NCBI GenBank assembly: GCA_019187485.1
Contig: JABAQR010000033.1
Location: 20,869 to 84,868, forward strand
Direction: 5' to 3'
DNA: 64,000 nt
Source of the DNA: Lysobacterales bacterium
GTDB taxonomy: Bacteria; Pseudomonadota; Gammaproteobacteria; Xanthomonadales; SZUA-5
The notes under the pieces were generated by a model. That model saw only the letters and a list, made by a program, of their open reading frames with translations. It had not been told where the DNA came from and made no database searches. The translations under genes and the position numbers were made by a program. This document shows positions 25,988 to 34,017 of the stretch, one piece after another (the stretch's first letter is position 1; each line of letters starts with the position of its first letter).

Positions 25988-26018
25988 ATGATGAGGAGTG
26001 AGTAGTGAGGAGTGAGTA
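25988..26018. repeat. Short tandem repeat (GAGGAGTGAGTA units)
   Basis: Two near-copies of a 12-base unit GAGGAGTGAGTA/GTGAGGAGTGAGTA lie just upstream of the response-regulator start. This kind of GAGTGAG repeat recurs between genes in Xanthomonadaceae. It falls in the transcript leader of the regulator gene. Confidence 0.5.
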
Positions 26019-26104
26019 GGAGCCGATGATCGGGCGGCTCGCGGCAGGATGTGTGCGCTTGCTCTGATGCAACGTGGTCGCTCCGGCCAAGGGTGGAGAA
26101 GCGT

Positions 26105-26203
26105 TGGACGCAAAGTACGCAAAGGGGAAAAGAAAGGACGCAAAGGAGAGCGAAAGCAGAATCGTCCGCCCGCTCTTGCCTTTCTTTGCGTCCTTGGCGT
26201 CCA
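26105..26203. repeat. GACGCAAAG inverted-repeat element
   Basis: The left arm at 26105-26134 (TGGACGCAAAGTACGCAAAG...) is matched by its complement at 26179-26203 (CTTTGCGTCCTTGGCGTCCA), with a further GGACGCAAAGG copy at 26136-26146 in the loop. It fills the gap between kinase and response-regulator genes and would fold as a long hairpin in RNA. Confidence 0.6.
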
Positions 26204-26242
26204 CAAACGGGCGCTGCGATCAGAGCAGGAACTCGGGGCCAG

Positions 26243-27313
26243 TTACTCACCGCTCTCGAACGGCAAGGTCATGCGCACGCGCACGCCGCCCTCCGGGCGA
26301 TTCTCCACGCACAGGCGCTGGCGGTCGCCGTAGAGGGTGGCGAGGCGCTCGCGGGTGTTGCGCAGGCCGACGCCATTGGAACCGGGCGCGCCCGGCGCGA
26401 AGACCGGGGAGCCGGGACCGTCGTCGGTGAGCTCCAGTTCCAGCCAGTCGCCGCTGGCGTGCGCGCGGATCGCGAGCCGGCAACCACGCTCGCTGCGCGC
26501 CACCGCGTACTTGATCGCGTTCTCGATCAACGGCTGCAGGATCAGGCTGGGCACCAGCGCGCGCTCGGTGGCCGGGTCGATGACGATGTCGAGCATCAGG
26601 CGCTCGTCGAAGCGCATCTTCTCGATCTGCAGATAGAGGTCCAGCACCTCCATTTCGCGCTTCAGCGGCACCTTCTGCTGCGGTTCCTGGTCCAGGGTGT
26701 AACGCAGGAAGCGGCTGAGCGCGCCGAGCATCTTCTCGGCGGTGTCGTTGGCCTTTTCCAGCACCAGCGTGGCAATGGCGTTGAGCGTGTTGAACAGGAA
26801 GTGCGGGTTGAGCTGGTAACGCAGCATCTTCAACTGCGCGAGGTTCGCCTGCGACTGCGCCGCGAGCGTGCGTTCGCGCGCGGCGGCGAGTTCGCGGCCG
26901 TTGCGGATGCCGAACCAGAGCGCGCTCCACGACAGGATCACGTAGGCGGTGAAGCCCGAGTAGGCCATGTAGCCGAGGAAACTCGCGGGCTTGCACTCGT
27001 CCGGGCAGTAGTTCTGGATGGCCATCGCATAGATCACGCTCATCGCGATCACGATCGCGACGAAGGCCGGCAGCGCGTACAGCGCGGTCCGCAGCGGCGG
27101 CAGGTTGCAGATGCGCTTGTACAGCCAGTGCAGCGGCCAGGTGACGATGGCACCGCCGATGGTGCTGCTGATCGACACCGACAAGTAGGAAATGTGCTTG
27201 CCGTGCGCCATCCCGGACAGGAAATGCACGACCAGAAAGCCCAGCCAACCGACGATCTGGAAGGCCCAGAACGACAGGCGCCGGTGATGCAGGAGGGTGT
27301 GGATCGCGTTCAT
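26243..27313 (-). CDS. LytS/YehU-type sensor histidine kinase
   Basis: 356 residues. Four membrane helices in residues 15-145 (FWAFQIVGWLGFLVVHFLSG; LPAFVAIVIAMSVIYAMA) carry the sensor. The His_kinase block with the phosphoacceptor is YQLNPHFLFNTLNAIATLV, and the ATPase has LILQPLIENAIKYA and DDGPG..GVGLRNTRERL. It pairs with the LytTR regulator downstream. Signal unknown. Confidence 0.92.
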   Translation of the reverse strand: MNAIHTLLHHRRLSFWAFQIVGWLGFLVVHFLSGMAHGKHISYLSVSISSTIGGAIVTWPLHWLYKRICNLPPLRTALYALPAFVAIVIAMSVIYAMAIQNYCPDECKPASFLGYMAYSGFTAYVILSWSALWFGIRNGRELAAARERTLAAQSQANLAQLKMLRYQLNPHFLFNTLNAIATLVLEKANDTAEKMLGALSRFLRYTLDQEPQQKVPLKREMEVLDLYLQIEKMRFDERLMLDIVIDPATERALVPSLILQPLIENAIKYAVARSERGCRLAIRAHASGDWLELELTDDGPGSPVFAPGAPGSNGVGLRNTRERLATLYGDRQRLCVENRPEGGVRVRMTLPFESGE

Positions 27314-27456
27314 CGGCGAAGCCTAGCAGGAGCCCGCGACCGACCATTCACGACTTGGCGCGTGTCCTTGGCGGATGGGCGTGTGCACCGTCCGCGACAT
27401 CGTCGACACGCAGGATCCGGTGCCTCCGCAGATGGTGGGTGCGATCGGCCGCGTCG

Positions 27457-28185
27457 CTACGACGGATCCAGGAATCCCGCGGCCCGCCAGGTCAGCACCA
27501 GCGTGTCGCGGTGGCCATCGGCGGCATCTGGCTGCAGCGGCGTGGTCTCGTGGATCACGCGTGCATCGTCGAGCAGAAGGGTGCTGCCCGGTTCGGTCAT
27601 CGTGAAGCGCATGCCGGCCGGACCTGCGGCTTCGAACACGCGCGACTCACCGCCACGCACCGCAAGACGCCCGACCAGCACCACCGCGACGAAGTCGACA
27701 CCGTCGCGATGCGCACCCTCGGGCGTGGGGCGGCCGATGCCGCTCGCGGTGTCGATACGGAACTGATGGACTTCGACGAATGGCAGCGACCGACCGGCGG
27801 CCCGTGCGACAAGATCGCCGAGGCCGAACAGCAGACCGAGGAAAACCGGGTCGTGCAGGGTATCGGCGTGCACCGCTGCGAACCACCGTTCGAAGCCGCC
27901 GTGCAACGCGTTGTAGTCCAGTGGCTGCCAGTGCGGGCGCTCGACGCGCTCGGCGATCGCGCGTCCATCGGCGCGCAGCCGCAACGAAGCGTGCCGGCGG
28001 TGGCGGTAGCAACCACCGTCGCGCAGGTGCGGATCGGCCGGCAGATCGTCCCAGCGACGCGCGAAGGCGCCGAAGCCGGCCGCATCGCATTGCGCCAGCG
28101 CGTGGGTCGTCGCCGGGCGCAGCAGCACGCAGCCCTGCGCAGCGAGCGTGGCGAGTGGGGAGGCGTCCGTGAGATCGAAAGGCAT
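27457..28185 (-). CDS. 2OG-Fe(II) dioxygenase family protein (pfam10014-like)
   Basis: 242 residues from the ATG at 28185. The iron site is visible as H-x-D in PEGAHRDGVDFVAV and a distal H in DDARVIHETTPL, with an Arg for 2-oxoglutarate in HRDTLVLTWR. The family includes free L-isoleucine and related amino acid hydroxylases. Substrate here is undetermined. It stands alone between the kinase and the Spy-like operon. Confidence 0.8.
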   Translation of the reverse strand: MPFDLTDASPLATLAAQGCVLLRPATTHALAQCDAAGFGAFARRWDDLPADPHLRDGGCYRHRRHASLRLRADGRAIAERVERPHWQPLDYNALHGGFERWFAAVHADTLHDPVFLGLLFGLGDLVARAAGRSLPFVEVHQFRIDTASGIGRPTPEGAHRDGVDFVAVVLVGRLAVRGGESRVFEAAGPAGMRFTMTEPGSTLLLDDARVIHETTPLQPDAADGHRDTLVLTWRAAGFLDPS

Positions 28186-28272
28186 CGGGGTGCCCGGATC
28201 CAAGCGTGGTCGCAAACGATAGGGGTGATCGCGGCGCGGAGCGAGGGTAGTCGGCGGCCCGACCGAAACGCT

Positions 28273-28809
28273 TCAGTCCGGCGCCACCGCAGGCGCCTCC
28301 GGTGACCTTTCGGACCGTGCCGACGGCGCATGCCCACCGCGATGCTCGTGTTCGTGACCGTGTCGCTCCAGTTGCCGGGCGATGCGCTGGCGGCCATCAG
28401 CGCTGATGCGGGTGGCGAGTTCCAGCATGAAGGCATGCATCGCATTCGCGGTCTCGCCTTCGGCGCCGCGCATGCCGGCGAAGGCACGTTCCATCGCGGA
28501 CGGATCGAAGGGCTCCGCGCGCAAGGCCTCGGCGAGTTCGCGGCGCGCCGCGCCGAGCGGCTGGTAGTGCGCGCGCAGGTCCTCGCGGTGACGCTCGAAG
28601 ACCTCGCGCAGGATCGCGCGGTCGGGGTCCTCGAGCACGCGCAGCAGGTGGCGCGGCATCGGCACCCGCGCCCAGCGTCGTTCGCCGGCTTCGGGGTGGC
28701 CGCCATGGCGGTGCTGCCAGTGCATGGTCGCGAACGCGGCGCCGAGGCCCAGGTTCAGCGCCAGTGACAACAGCAGCAGGTAGCGGTAAGGGCGTGGCAG
28801 CACGTTCAT
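28273..28809 (-). CDS. Spy/CpxP-like periplasmic heavy-metal sensor protein
   Basis: 178 residues. N-terminal membrane anchor or signal (YLLLLSLALNLGLGAAFA), then His-rich (MHWQHRHGG) and long amphipathic helices with LRRVLEDPDRAILREVFERHRED and LAEALRAEPFDPSAMERAF, the pattern of metal-sensor Spy/CpxP relatives. The C-terminus is again His-rich (HGHEHEHRGGH). Its ATG overlaps the stop of the anti-sigma gene as ATGA. Confidence 0.82.
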   Translation of the reverse strand: MNVLPRPYRYLLLLSLALNLGLGAAFATMHWQHRHGGHPEAGERRWARVPMPRHLLRVLEDPDRAILREVFERHREDLRAHYQPLGAARRELAEALRAEPFDPSAMERAFAGMRGAEGETANAMHAFMLELATRISADGRQRIARQLERHGHEHEHRGGHAPSARSERSPEAPAVAPD

Positions 28810-29234
28810 GGCGTCGGCTCCGAGAGATCGTCGACCATCTGCAGGCTCGCCAGCAGGTCCTCGTCCGGCAGATCGGCGATCGCGCCGCCCTCCAGCCACA
28901 ACGGCAGCAGCGCCCCGAGCGCGAGGCTGGCGGCGAAGGCCGGAGCGGCCAGGCGCCAGCCGCCGAGTTCGCGCCACAACCGCAGCAGCCAGGACTCGCG
29001 CGCCGCAGGCGCGGCCGCCAGCACCCGACGCGCCAGGTCGGCCGCCGCCGGCGCCACCATCCACGCGTCGAGCGCGGCGTCCAGCGCCGCGGCTTCGGCC
29101 TGCAGCGCGCGCGCGGTCGGCGAATGCTGCAGCAGCGCCAGCGCCGCCGCGCGTTCGGCCTCCGGCCAGCGTTGCGGATCGGCGCCGTAGCTGTCGAGCA
29201 GCGCGCGCAGCCGGGTTTCGGTGATTTCGCTCAT
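28806..29234 (-). CDS. Probable anti-sigma factor
   Basis: 142 residues. A helical N-terminus (LRALLDSYGADPQRWPEAERAAAL) is followed by a membrane helix near residue 100 (APAFAASLALGALLPLWL). Position between the sigma gene and the Spy-like gene, with ATGA overlaps on both sides, supports a role in holding the sigma factor at the membrane. Sequence alone is weak evidence. Confidence 0.65.
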   Translation of the reverse strand: MSEITETRLRALLDSYGADPQRWPEAERAAALALLQHSPTARALQAEAAALDAALDAWMVAPAAADLARRVLAAAPAARESWLLRLWRELGGWRLAAPAFAASLALGALLPLWLEGGAIADLPDEDLLASLQMVDDLSEPTP

Positions 29235-29824
29235 GTCGCCACTCCGATCGATTCCAGTTTCCCGCCCAGGTGTGCCCGCAGCCCGCGCCGCGCGCGCGCC
29301 AGCAAGGATTCCAGCGCGTCGACGCCGACCTCGAGCGCCGCCGCCGCTTCGGCGTTGCTGATGCCCTGGAAATGGCACAGCAGCAGCGCCTCGCGCTGCC
29401 GCTCCGGCAGTTGCGCCAGCGCCGCGCGCAGGCCATCGGCCTGCTCGCGACGTTGCTGCTGGCGCTCCGGCGAGTCTTCGTCCGTGCGCTCGCCGATGCT
29501 GTCCAGAGGCAGGCCCTCGCGGCGTCCGCGCAGGCGGTCACGGCAGAGGTTCAGCGCCACCTGGTGCAGCCAGGTCGCGAAGCGCGCCTGGCCGCTGCGC
29601 CAGCGCGGCGCCTGCTGCCAGGCGCGCAGGAACACGTCCTGGCAGACCTCGTCGGCGTCGGCGCTGCTGCCGGTCAGACGCGTCGCCAGCGCGTGCAGGC
29701 GCGCCAGATGACGCTGCACCAGCAGGCGGCAGCCGCTGGCATCGCCGGCGGTGATCGCGTTCACCGCGTCCTGGTCAGGGTCTTCGGCGTCCACAGCGGG
29801 CGACGGGGCGGGACATCCATCCAC
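29231..29824 (-). CDS. ECF-type RNA polymerase sigma factor
   Basis: 197 residues from a GTG at 29824; two further GTGs downstream are possible. Region 2: LARLHALATRLTGSSADADEVCQDVFLRAWQ. Region 4: LRAALAQLPERQREALLLCHFQGISNAEAAAALEVGVDALESLLARARRGL. It heads a coupled operon with anti-sigma and Spy-like genes, an arrangement linked elsewhere to envelope or metal stress. Confidence 0.88.
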   Translation of the reverse strand: MDGCPAPSPAVDAEDPDQDAVNAITAGDASGCRLLVQRHLARLHALATRLTGSSADADEVCQDVFLRAWQQAPRWRSGQARFATWLHQVALNLCRDRLRGRREGLPLDSIGERTDEDSPERQQQRREQADGLRAALAQLPERQREALLLCHFQGISNAEAAAALEVGVDALESLLARARRGLRAHLGGKLESIGVAT

Positions 29825-29844
29825 GGACGTCCCGTCCGCAGTTC

Positions 29845-30276
29845 TCAATGGTGCCGGTGACCTTCGCCATGGCGGAATCCGCGATGGTCGTTGGCGTCGA
29901 GGATGCCATCGCCGTTGCGGTCGAAGCGCTCGATGCGCTCGGCGCGCACGGCCGCGAATTCTTCCACCGACACCTTGCCGTCCTTGTTCGCATCGAGCGC
30001 CGCGAAACGTTCCGCACGCCGCTGCGCACGCATCCGCTCGCGATGCGCCTGCAGCTCTTCGATGCTGATCGCGCCGTCCTTGTTGGCATCGATCGCGACC
30101 GCGTTCTGCAGCACCTTGGCCTTGGCCTCGGCGACCGTGGTCTGGCCATCGCCATCGGCATCGGCCTGCTTCAGCATCTGCGCGTGTTGTCCATGGCCGC
30201 CACCGGCGTGCGCCACGCCCACCGCGAGCGCCGCGACGACCAGCGCGCCGACCATCCATCGGGTCCTGTTGCTCAT
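29845..30276 (-). CDS. Secreted EF-hand calcium-binding protein
   Basis: 143 residues from the ATG at 30276. Signal peptide (WMVGALVVAALAVGVAHA) then four EF-hand loops: DADGDGQTTVAE, DANKDGAISIEE, DANKDGKVSVEE, DRNGDGILDAND. The tail is His-rich (HGEGHRHH). It ends 21 bases before the sigma gene start and is probably in the same transcript. Confidence 0.85.
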   Translation of the reverse strand: MSNRTRWMVGALVVAALAVGVAHAGGGHGQHAQMLKQADADGDGQTTVAEAKAKVLQNAVAIDANKDGAISIEELQAHRERMRAQRRAERFAALDANKDGKVSVEEFAAVRAERIERFDRNGDGILDANDHRGFRHGEGHRHH

Positions 30277-30364
30277 CTTCGTTCCTTGTCGAATACGAGG
30301 CCCGCTTGCCTCGAGCGCTTGAACGCAGCGACGGCGCGCGATCCGTCGCGGCGATCGCGGTCGT

Positions 30365-31561
30365 TCAGTCGCCGCCAACGCCTTCGATGCGCGCCAGCGC
30401 GATCCGGCTCGAGCCGGTGCCGCTCGACTCGGTCCACGCGAGGAAGTGCGCGCCACCATGCCAGGCCAGGCGCGGGTGACCGGTGGCGCGATCGGGCGCC
30501 AGCGCGGCCACCTCGACGATCTCGCCACGACGGCCGTGTGCATCGATGTAGGCGACCCGCAGCGCCGCCCCCGCGCTGCCGGCATCGCCGATCCAACTGA
30601 CCGCGAAGCCGTCGCCGGCGGCGGCGGCGACGTCGACCCGGCCGAGCGTGCCGGCCGCCTGCTCCAGCGTGTGCAGCGGCGACCAGCCCTGCGCGCCGCG
30701 GATCTTGTAGCGCACCGCCAGCGGCGGCTGCGCCAGCGTCGGCCAGGCCACCAGCGCCTGCGCGCCGCTGACCGCGAGCGCCGGTCCGTTCACCGGGCAC
30801 GCGGCGATCTGCCAGCCGTCGACGTGCACCGGCTCCGGCGGCGACCAGCGCCCCTGCGCATCGGCCTCGGCGAATGCGATGTCGCGTACCTCGTCGCGAC
30901 TGCGATCGCGGTAGACCAGCAGCGTGCGCGCGCCGAGCCGCGCGGCATCGGTCTGGCAGCAACTGCAGGTCAGCGCGTCGACCTGCGCAGGCGCGAGCAC
31001 CCGTCCGCGGCGGTCGAGGACGGCGCCGCGCAGGCTCATCGGGCCCTCGTGGCCGTCGTGGCCGTCGCCGGCATTCCGGCCGTCCAGCCAGGCGAGTTGC
31101 ACGCGCGCGCTGGCGAGTGGAACCAGCGAGACGAAGCCGTGCTCGCCCGGCGTGGCGTCGGCGTGCGGCGTCCGTGGCGCGCTCCAGCGCTGGCCGCCAT
31201 CGCGGCTGCGCACCACGCGCACGTCGTAGGCGTAGGTGCCGGGCGCCGACTTCTGCAGCCAGTGGGTGACCCAGTCGCCGTTGTCGAGGATCGCCAGGCT
31301 CGGGAAATCGGCCCAGTTGACGAACCAGTCGCGACCGCTGGCGACTTCGCCGCGGCGCAGTTCACGCCCCTGCCCATCCAGCAACGCGTAGTGCAGGCGC
31401 GCCACGCCGGCGGACCGCGTCTGCCAGGTGAGCACCAGCCCGCGCCGCGGATCGACCGCCAGCGAGGGCGTGCTCGCGGCTGCGCCCGCGTCGAAGTCCA
31501 CGCGCTCGACCTCGACCGCAAGGCACGGCAGCAACAGGGCGAGTGCGAGGGCGGCGGGCAT
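30365..31561 (-). CDS. Sialidase-like BNR-repeat secreted protein
   Basis: 398 residues from the ATG at 31561. A signal peptide (ALALALLLPCLAVEV) precedes a six-bladed propeller pattern with BNR-type turns (VRSRDGGQRWSAPR) and a Cys cluster LTCSCCQTD. No sialidase catalytic residues can be assigned with confidence, so it is better read as a propeller of unknown function. It lies upstream of the EF-hand/ECF operon on the same strand. Confidence 0.65.
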   Translation of the reverse strand: MPAALALALLLPCLAVEVERVDFDAGAAASTPSLAVDPRRGLVLTWQTRSAGVARLHYALLDGQGRELRRGEVASGRDWFVNWADFPSLAILDNGDWVTHWLQKSAPGTYAYDVRVVRSRDGGQRWSAPRTPHADATPGEHGFVSLVPLASARVQLAWLDGRNAGDGHDGHEGPMSLRGAVLDRRGRVLAPAQVDALTCSCCQTDAARLGARTLLVYRDRSRDEVRDIAFAEADAQGRWSPPEPVHVDGWQIAACPVNGPALAVSGAQALVAWPTLAQPPLAVRYKIRGAQGWSPLHTLEQAAGTLGRVDVAAAAGDGFAVSWIGDAGSAGAALRVAYIDAHGRRGEIVEVAALAPDRATGHPRLAWHGGAHFLAWTESSGTGSSRIALARIEGVGGD

Positions 31562-31637
31562 GTGGGCGGAAGTGACCGGGCGGCCCTCCACGTTAGCACG
31601 GCGTGCCTCGCCGGCCGCCGCGGCGCATCATCGGCGC

Positions 31638-32942
31638 ATGCGCTCGATCCCGCCGAATGCCCTGATCGCGGCCATCGTGCTGCCGCTGTTCTACCTCGCG
31701 GTCTACCTCGACTACGCGTGGAGCCGTGCGCAGGGGCGCGCCGACTACGAGCGCAACGACACCGTCGCCAGTCTCTCGGTGTCGATCCTGATGTACGCGC
31801 TCGGCACCGTGCTGATCGTGGTACGCACCGCGATCTACACCGTCGCCTGGTCGCAGTTCGCGCTGCTGCAGTGGCCGCAGGACAGTCCGTGGGCCTGGAT
31901 CCTGGGCCTGCTGCTGTACGACTTCACCTATTACTGGCAGCACCGCATGGGCCACGAGTGGAACCTCTTGTGGGCCTCGCACGTGGTGCACCACTCGAGC
32001 GAGCGCTTCAACCTCGCGACCGCGCTGCGGGTACCGACCGCGAGCATGCACCTGTGGACCTGGGTGTTCGCCTTGCCGTTGGCGATCGCCGGCTTTCCGC
32101 CGGCGGTGTTCGCGGTGGCGGCGCTGCTGAACCTGCTGTACCAGTTCTGGATCCACACCGAACGGGTCGGCAAGCTCGGCTGGTTCGACCGCTGGCTGGG
32201 CTCGCCGTCCAACCACCGCGTGCACCACGGCGTCAACGAGCGCTACCTGGACAAGAACTACGGCGGCATCCTGATGTGCTGGGACCGCCTCTTCGGCACC
32301 TTCCAGGAAGAGCGCGCCGACGATCCGGTGCGCTACGGCACGCGTGCGCCGGTGCGCTCGTGGAATCCGCTGTGGATCAACCTCGACACGCCCTGGGCGC
32401 TGCTCAGGGACGCGCTGCGCGCGCGCCGCTGGCGCGACCGCCTGGCGATCTGGTTCCACGGCCCCGGCTGGCGCCCGGCGGATGTCGCCGCGGCCGATCC
32501 GAAGCCGCCCTTCGGCCTCGCCCGCCACCGCAATTTCGAAGGCAGCGCGCCGGCCGCGCTCGCGCACTACGGATTGCTGCAGAGCGCGTTGCTGGTGCCG
32601 CCGCTGATCCACATGATCGTGGTCGCGAGCTGGCTGCCGCTGTGGCCGGAACTGCTGTACGCGGTCTGGCTGTCGAGTGCCTCGATCGCGCTCGGCCTGC
32701 TGCTGGATGCCGCGCCGGCGCGCCGTCGGCTGGGCTTCGCGCTGGAGCTGACGCGCTGGCTGGCGGTGCTGGCGATGGCGGCCGGCGGAGCGTGGCTGGG
32801 GGAACTGGCGCTGGCGCCGTGGGCGCGCGTGTTGCTGGCCACGTTCGCGCTCGCCAGCGCGGGCTGGCTGCTGTGGCTGCAGAGCGGGCTCCGCCGCGAG
32901 GCTATGCTGCGCGACCCGCCGCCGCCGTCGCACACGCCTTGA
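31638..32942 (+). CDS. Fatty acid hydroxylase / sterol desaturase family membrane protein
   Basis: 434 residues with several membrane helices. The di-iron histidine boxes are intact: HRMGH, HVVHHSSE, and NHRVHHGVN in the third position. These enzymes hydroxylate or desaturate lipid substrates. Its stop overlaps the TTG of the acyltransferase gene (TTGA), suggesting co-expression for lipid or lipid A modification, which is inference. Confidence 0.87.
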   Translation: MRSIPPNALIAAIVLPLFYLAVYLDYAWSRAQGRADYERNDTVASLSVSILMYALGTVLIVVRTAIYTVAWSQFALLQWPQDSPWAWILGLLLYDFTYYWQHRMGHEWNLLWASHVVHHSSERFNLATALRVPTASMHLWTWVFALPLAIAGFPPAVFAVAALLNLLYQFWIHTERVGKLGWFDRWLGSPSNHRVHHGVNERYLDKNYGGILMCWDRLFGTFQEERADDPVRYGTRAPVRSWNPLWINLDTPWALLRDALRARRWRDRLAIWFHGPGWRPADVAAADPKPPFGLARHRNFEGSAPAALAHYGLLQSALLVPPLIHMIVVASWLPLWPELLYAVWLSSASIALGLLLDAAPARRRLGFALELTRWLAVLAMAAGGAWLGELALAPWARVLLATFALASAGWLLWLQSGLRREAMLRDPPPPSHTP

Positions 32943-33796
32943 GTCGTTTCGTCCGCCTGCTGCTGTGGCTGCTCGGCCGGCTGCCGCTGCGCGCACTGCA
33001 CGCACTCGGCGCGGGGCTCGGCCTGCTGTGGCTGCGCGCGGGCTTCCGTGAGGCGCGGGTCGCGGCGATCAACCTGCGGCTGTGCTTTCCGGAACTCGCC
33101 GACGCCGAACGTGCGCAGTTGCTGCGGCAGACCCTGGTCGAGACCGGGCGCACCGCCGCGGAGCTGCCGTGGCTGTGGTCGCGCGGCGCGGCGACGCTCG
33201 CACGCGCGATCCGCGTGGTCGAAGGCGAGGCGCTGTTCCTCGACGCGATCACCACGGGCAAGGGCGTGTTGATTGCGGCGCCGCACCTCGGTGCCTGGGA
33301 GGCGCTGAACCTGTACCTGTCGCGCACCGCGCCGGTGGCAATCCTGTACCGGCTGCCGCGGCTGGCCTGGGTCGAGGACCTGATCAACCGTTGCCGCGGC
33401 CGCCTCGGCGCCGAACCCGTGCGCGCCGAAGCCGCCGGCGTGCGCACGCTGCTGAAGCGGCTCAAGGACGGCGGCGTGGTCGGGATCCTGCCGGACCAGC
33501 AGCCGAAGGTCGGCGAAGGCGATTTCGCGCCCTTCTTCGGGCATGCCGCGCTGACCATGGCGCTGTTCCCGAAACTCGCCCAGCGCACCGGCGCGCGCGT
33601 GCTCTACGCCTGGGCCGAACGCCTGCCGCGTGGAGCCGGCTATGCGGTGCGCTTCGCGGACCTCGGCGGCGCCGCCGACGCCGCCGCGATGAACGCCGCG
33701 ATCGAAGGCCTCGCGCGCGCCTGCCCGGCGCAGTACCAATGGACCTACAAGCGCTTCGGGATCCAGCCGGACGGAGCGCTGTCGCCGTACCGCTGA
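32939..33796 (+). CDS. LpxL/HtrB-like lysophospholipid/lipid A acyltransferase
   Basis: 285 residues. No ATG fits; the TTG at 32939 overlaps the previous stop. The acyltransferase box is AAPHLGAWEALNLY (the H-x4-D/E type, here HLGAWE). GILPDQQPKVGEGDFAPFFG follows, and the C-terminal YQWTYKRF is typical of LpxL/LpxM. It probably adds a secondary acyl chain to lipid A at the inner membrane. Confidence 0.85.
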   Translation: MSRFVRLLLWLLGRLPLRALHALGAGLGLLWLRAGFREARVAAINLRLCFPELADAERAQLLRQTLVETGRTAAELPWLWSRGAATLARAIRVVEGEALFLDAITTGKGVLIAAPHLGAWEALNLYLSRTAPVAILYRLPRLAWVEDLINRCRGRLGAEPVRAEAAGVRTLLKRLKDGGVVGILPDQQPKVGEGDFAPFFGHAALTMALFPKLAQRTGARVLYAWAERLPRGAGYAVRFADLGGAADAAAMNAAIEGLARACPAQYQWTYKRFGIQPDGALSPYR

Positions 33797-33806
33797 AGCG
33801 TCGAAA

Positions 33807-33975
33807 GCGGGGCAAGGGGCAAGGGAGAAGGGGAAAGGCGCCTGGCTCAGGGTGGAGGCCCAGGCGGGGCTGGGAGAAGCCGGATCGCAGCTCGGCGAGG
33901 TCCAGGCTTCCGGACCGCCTCGACACCCGACCCTGCCCGCTCGCTTTTCCCCTTGCCCCCTGCCCCTTGCCCCGC
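33807..33975. repeat. GGGGCAAGGGGCAAG inverted-repeat element
   Basis: Left arm 33807-33837 (GCGGGGCAAGGGGCAAGGGA...) and right arm 33944-33975 are complementary over about 31 bases with few mismatches, around a loop of about 106 bases. It fills the gap between the acyltransferase and antiporter genes. The flank TCGAAAGCGGGGC recurs at about 37786-37798 after the TRAP genes. Confidence 0.6.
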
Positions 33976-34017
33976 TCCTGGGTTCATGATCCCCGCACGC
34001 CCTTTCCGCCCACCCGC

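Noticed and set aside
25978..26250. 90-codon minus-strand frame across the repeat region
   Set aside because: It is made largely of the tandem and inverted repeats and has no plausible ribosome site.
30446..32938. Long plus-strand frame upstream of the LpxL-like gene
   Set aside because: Only the part after 32939 resembles a known family; the rest is antisense to the BNR protein and out of frame with the hydroxylase gene.
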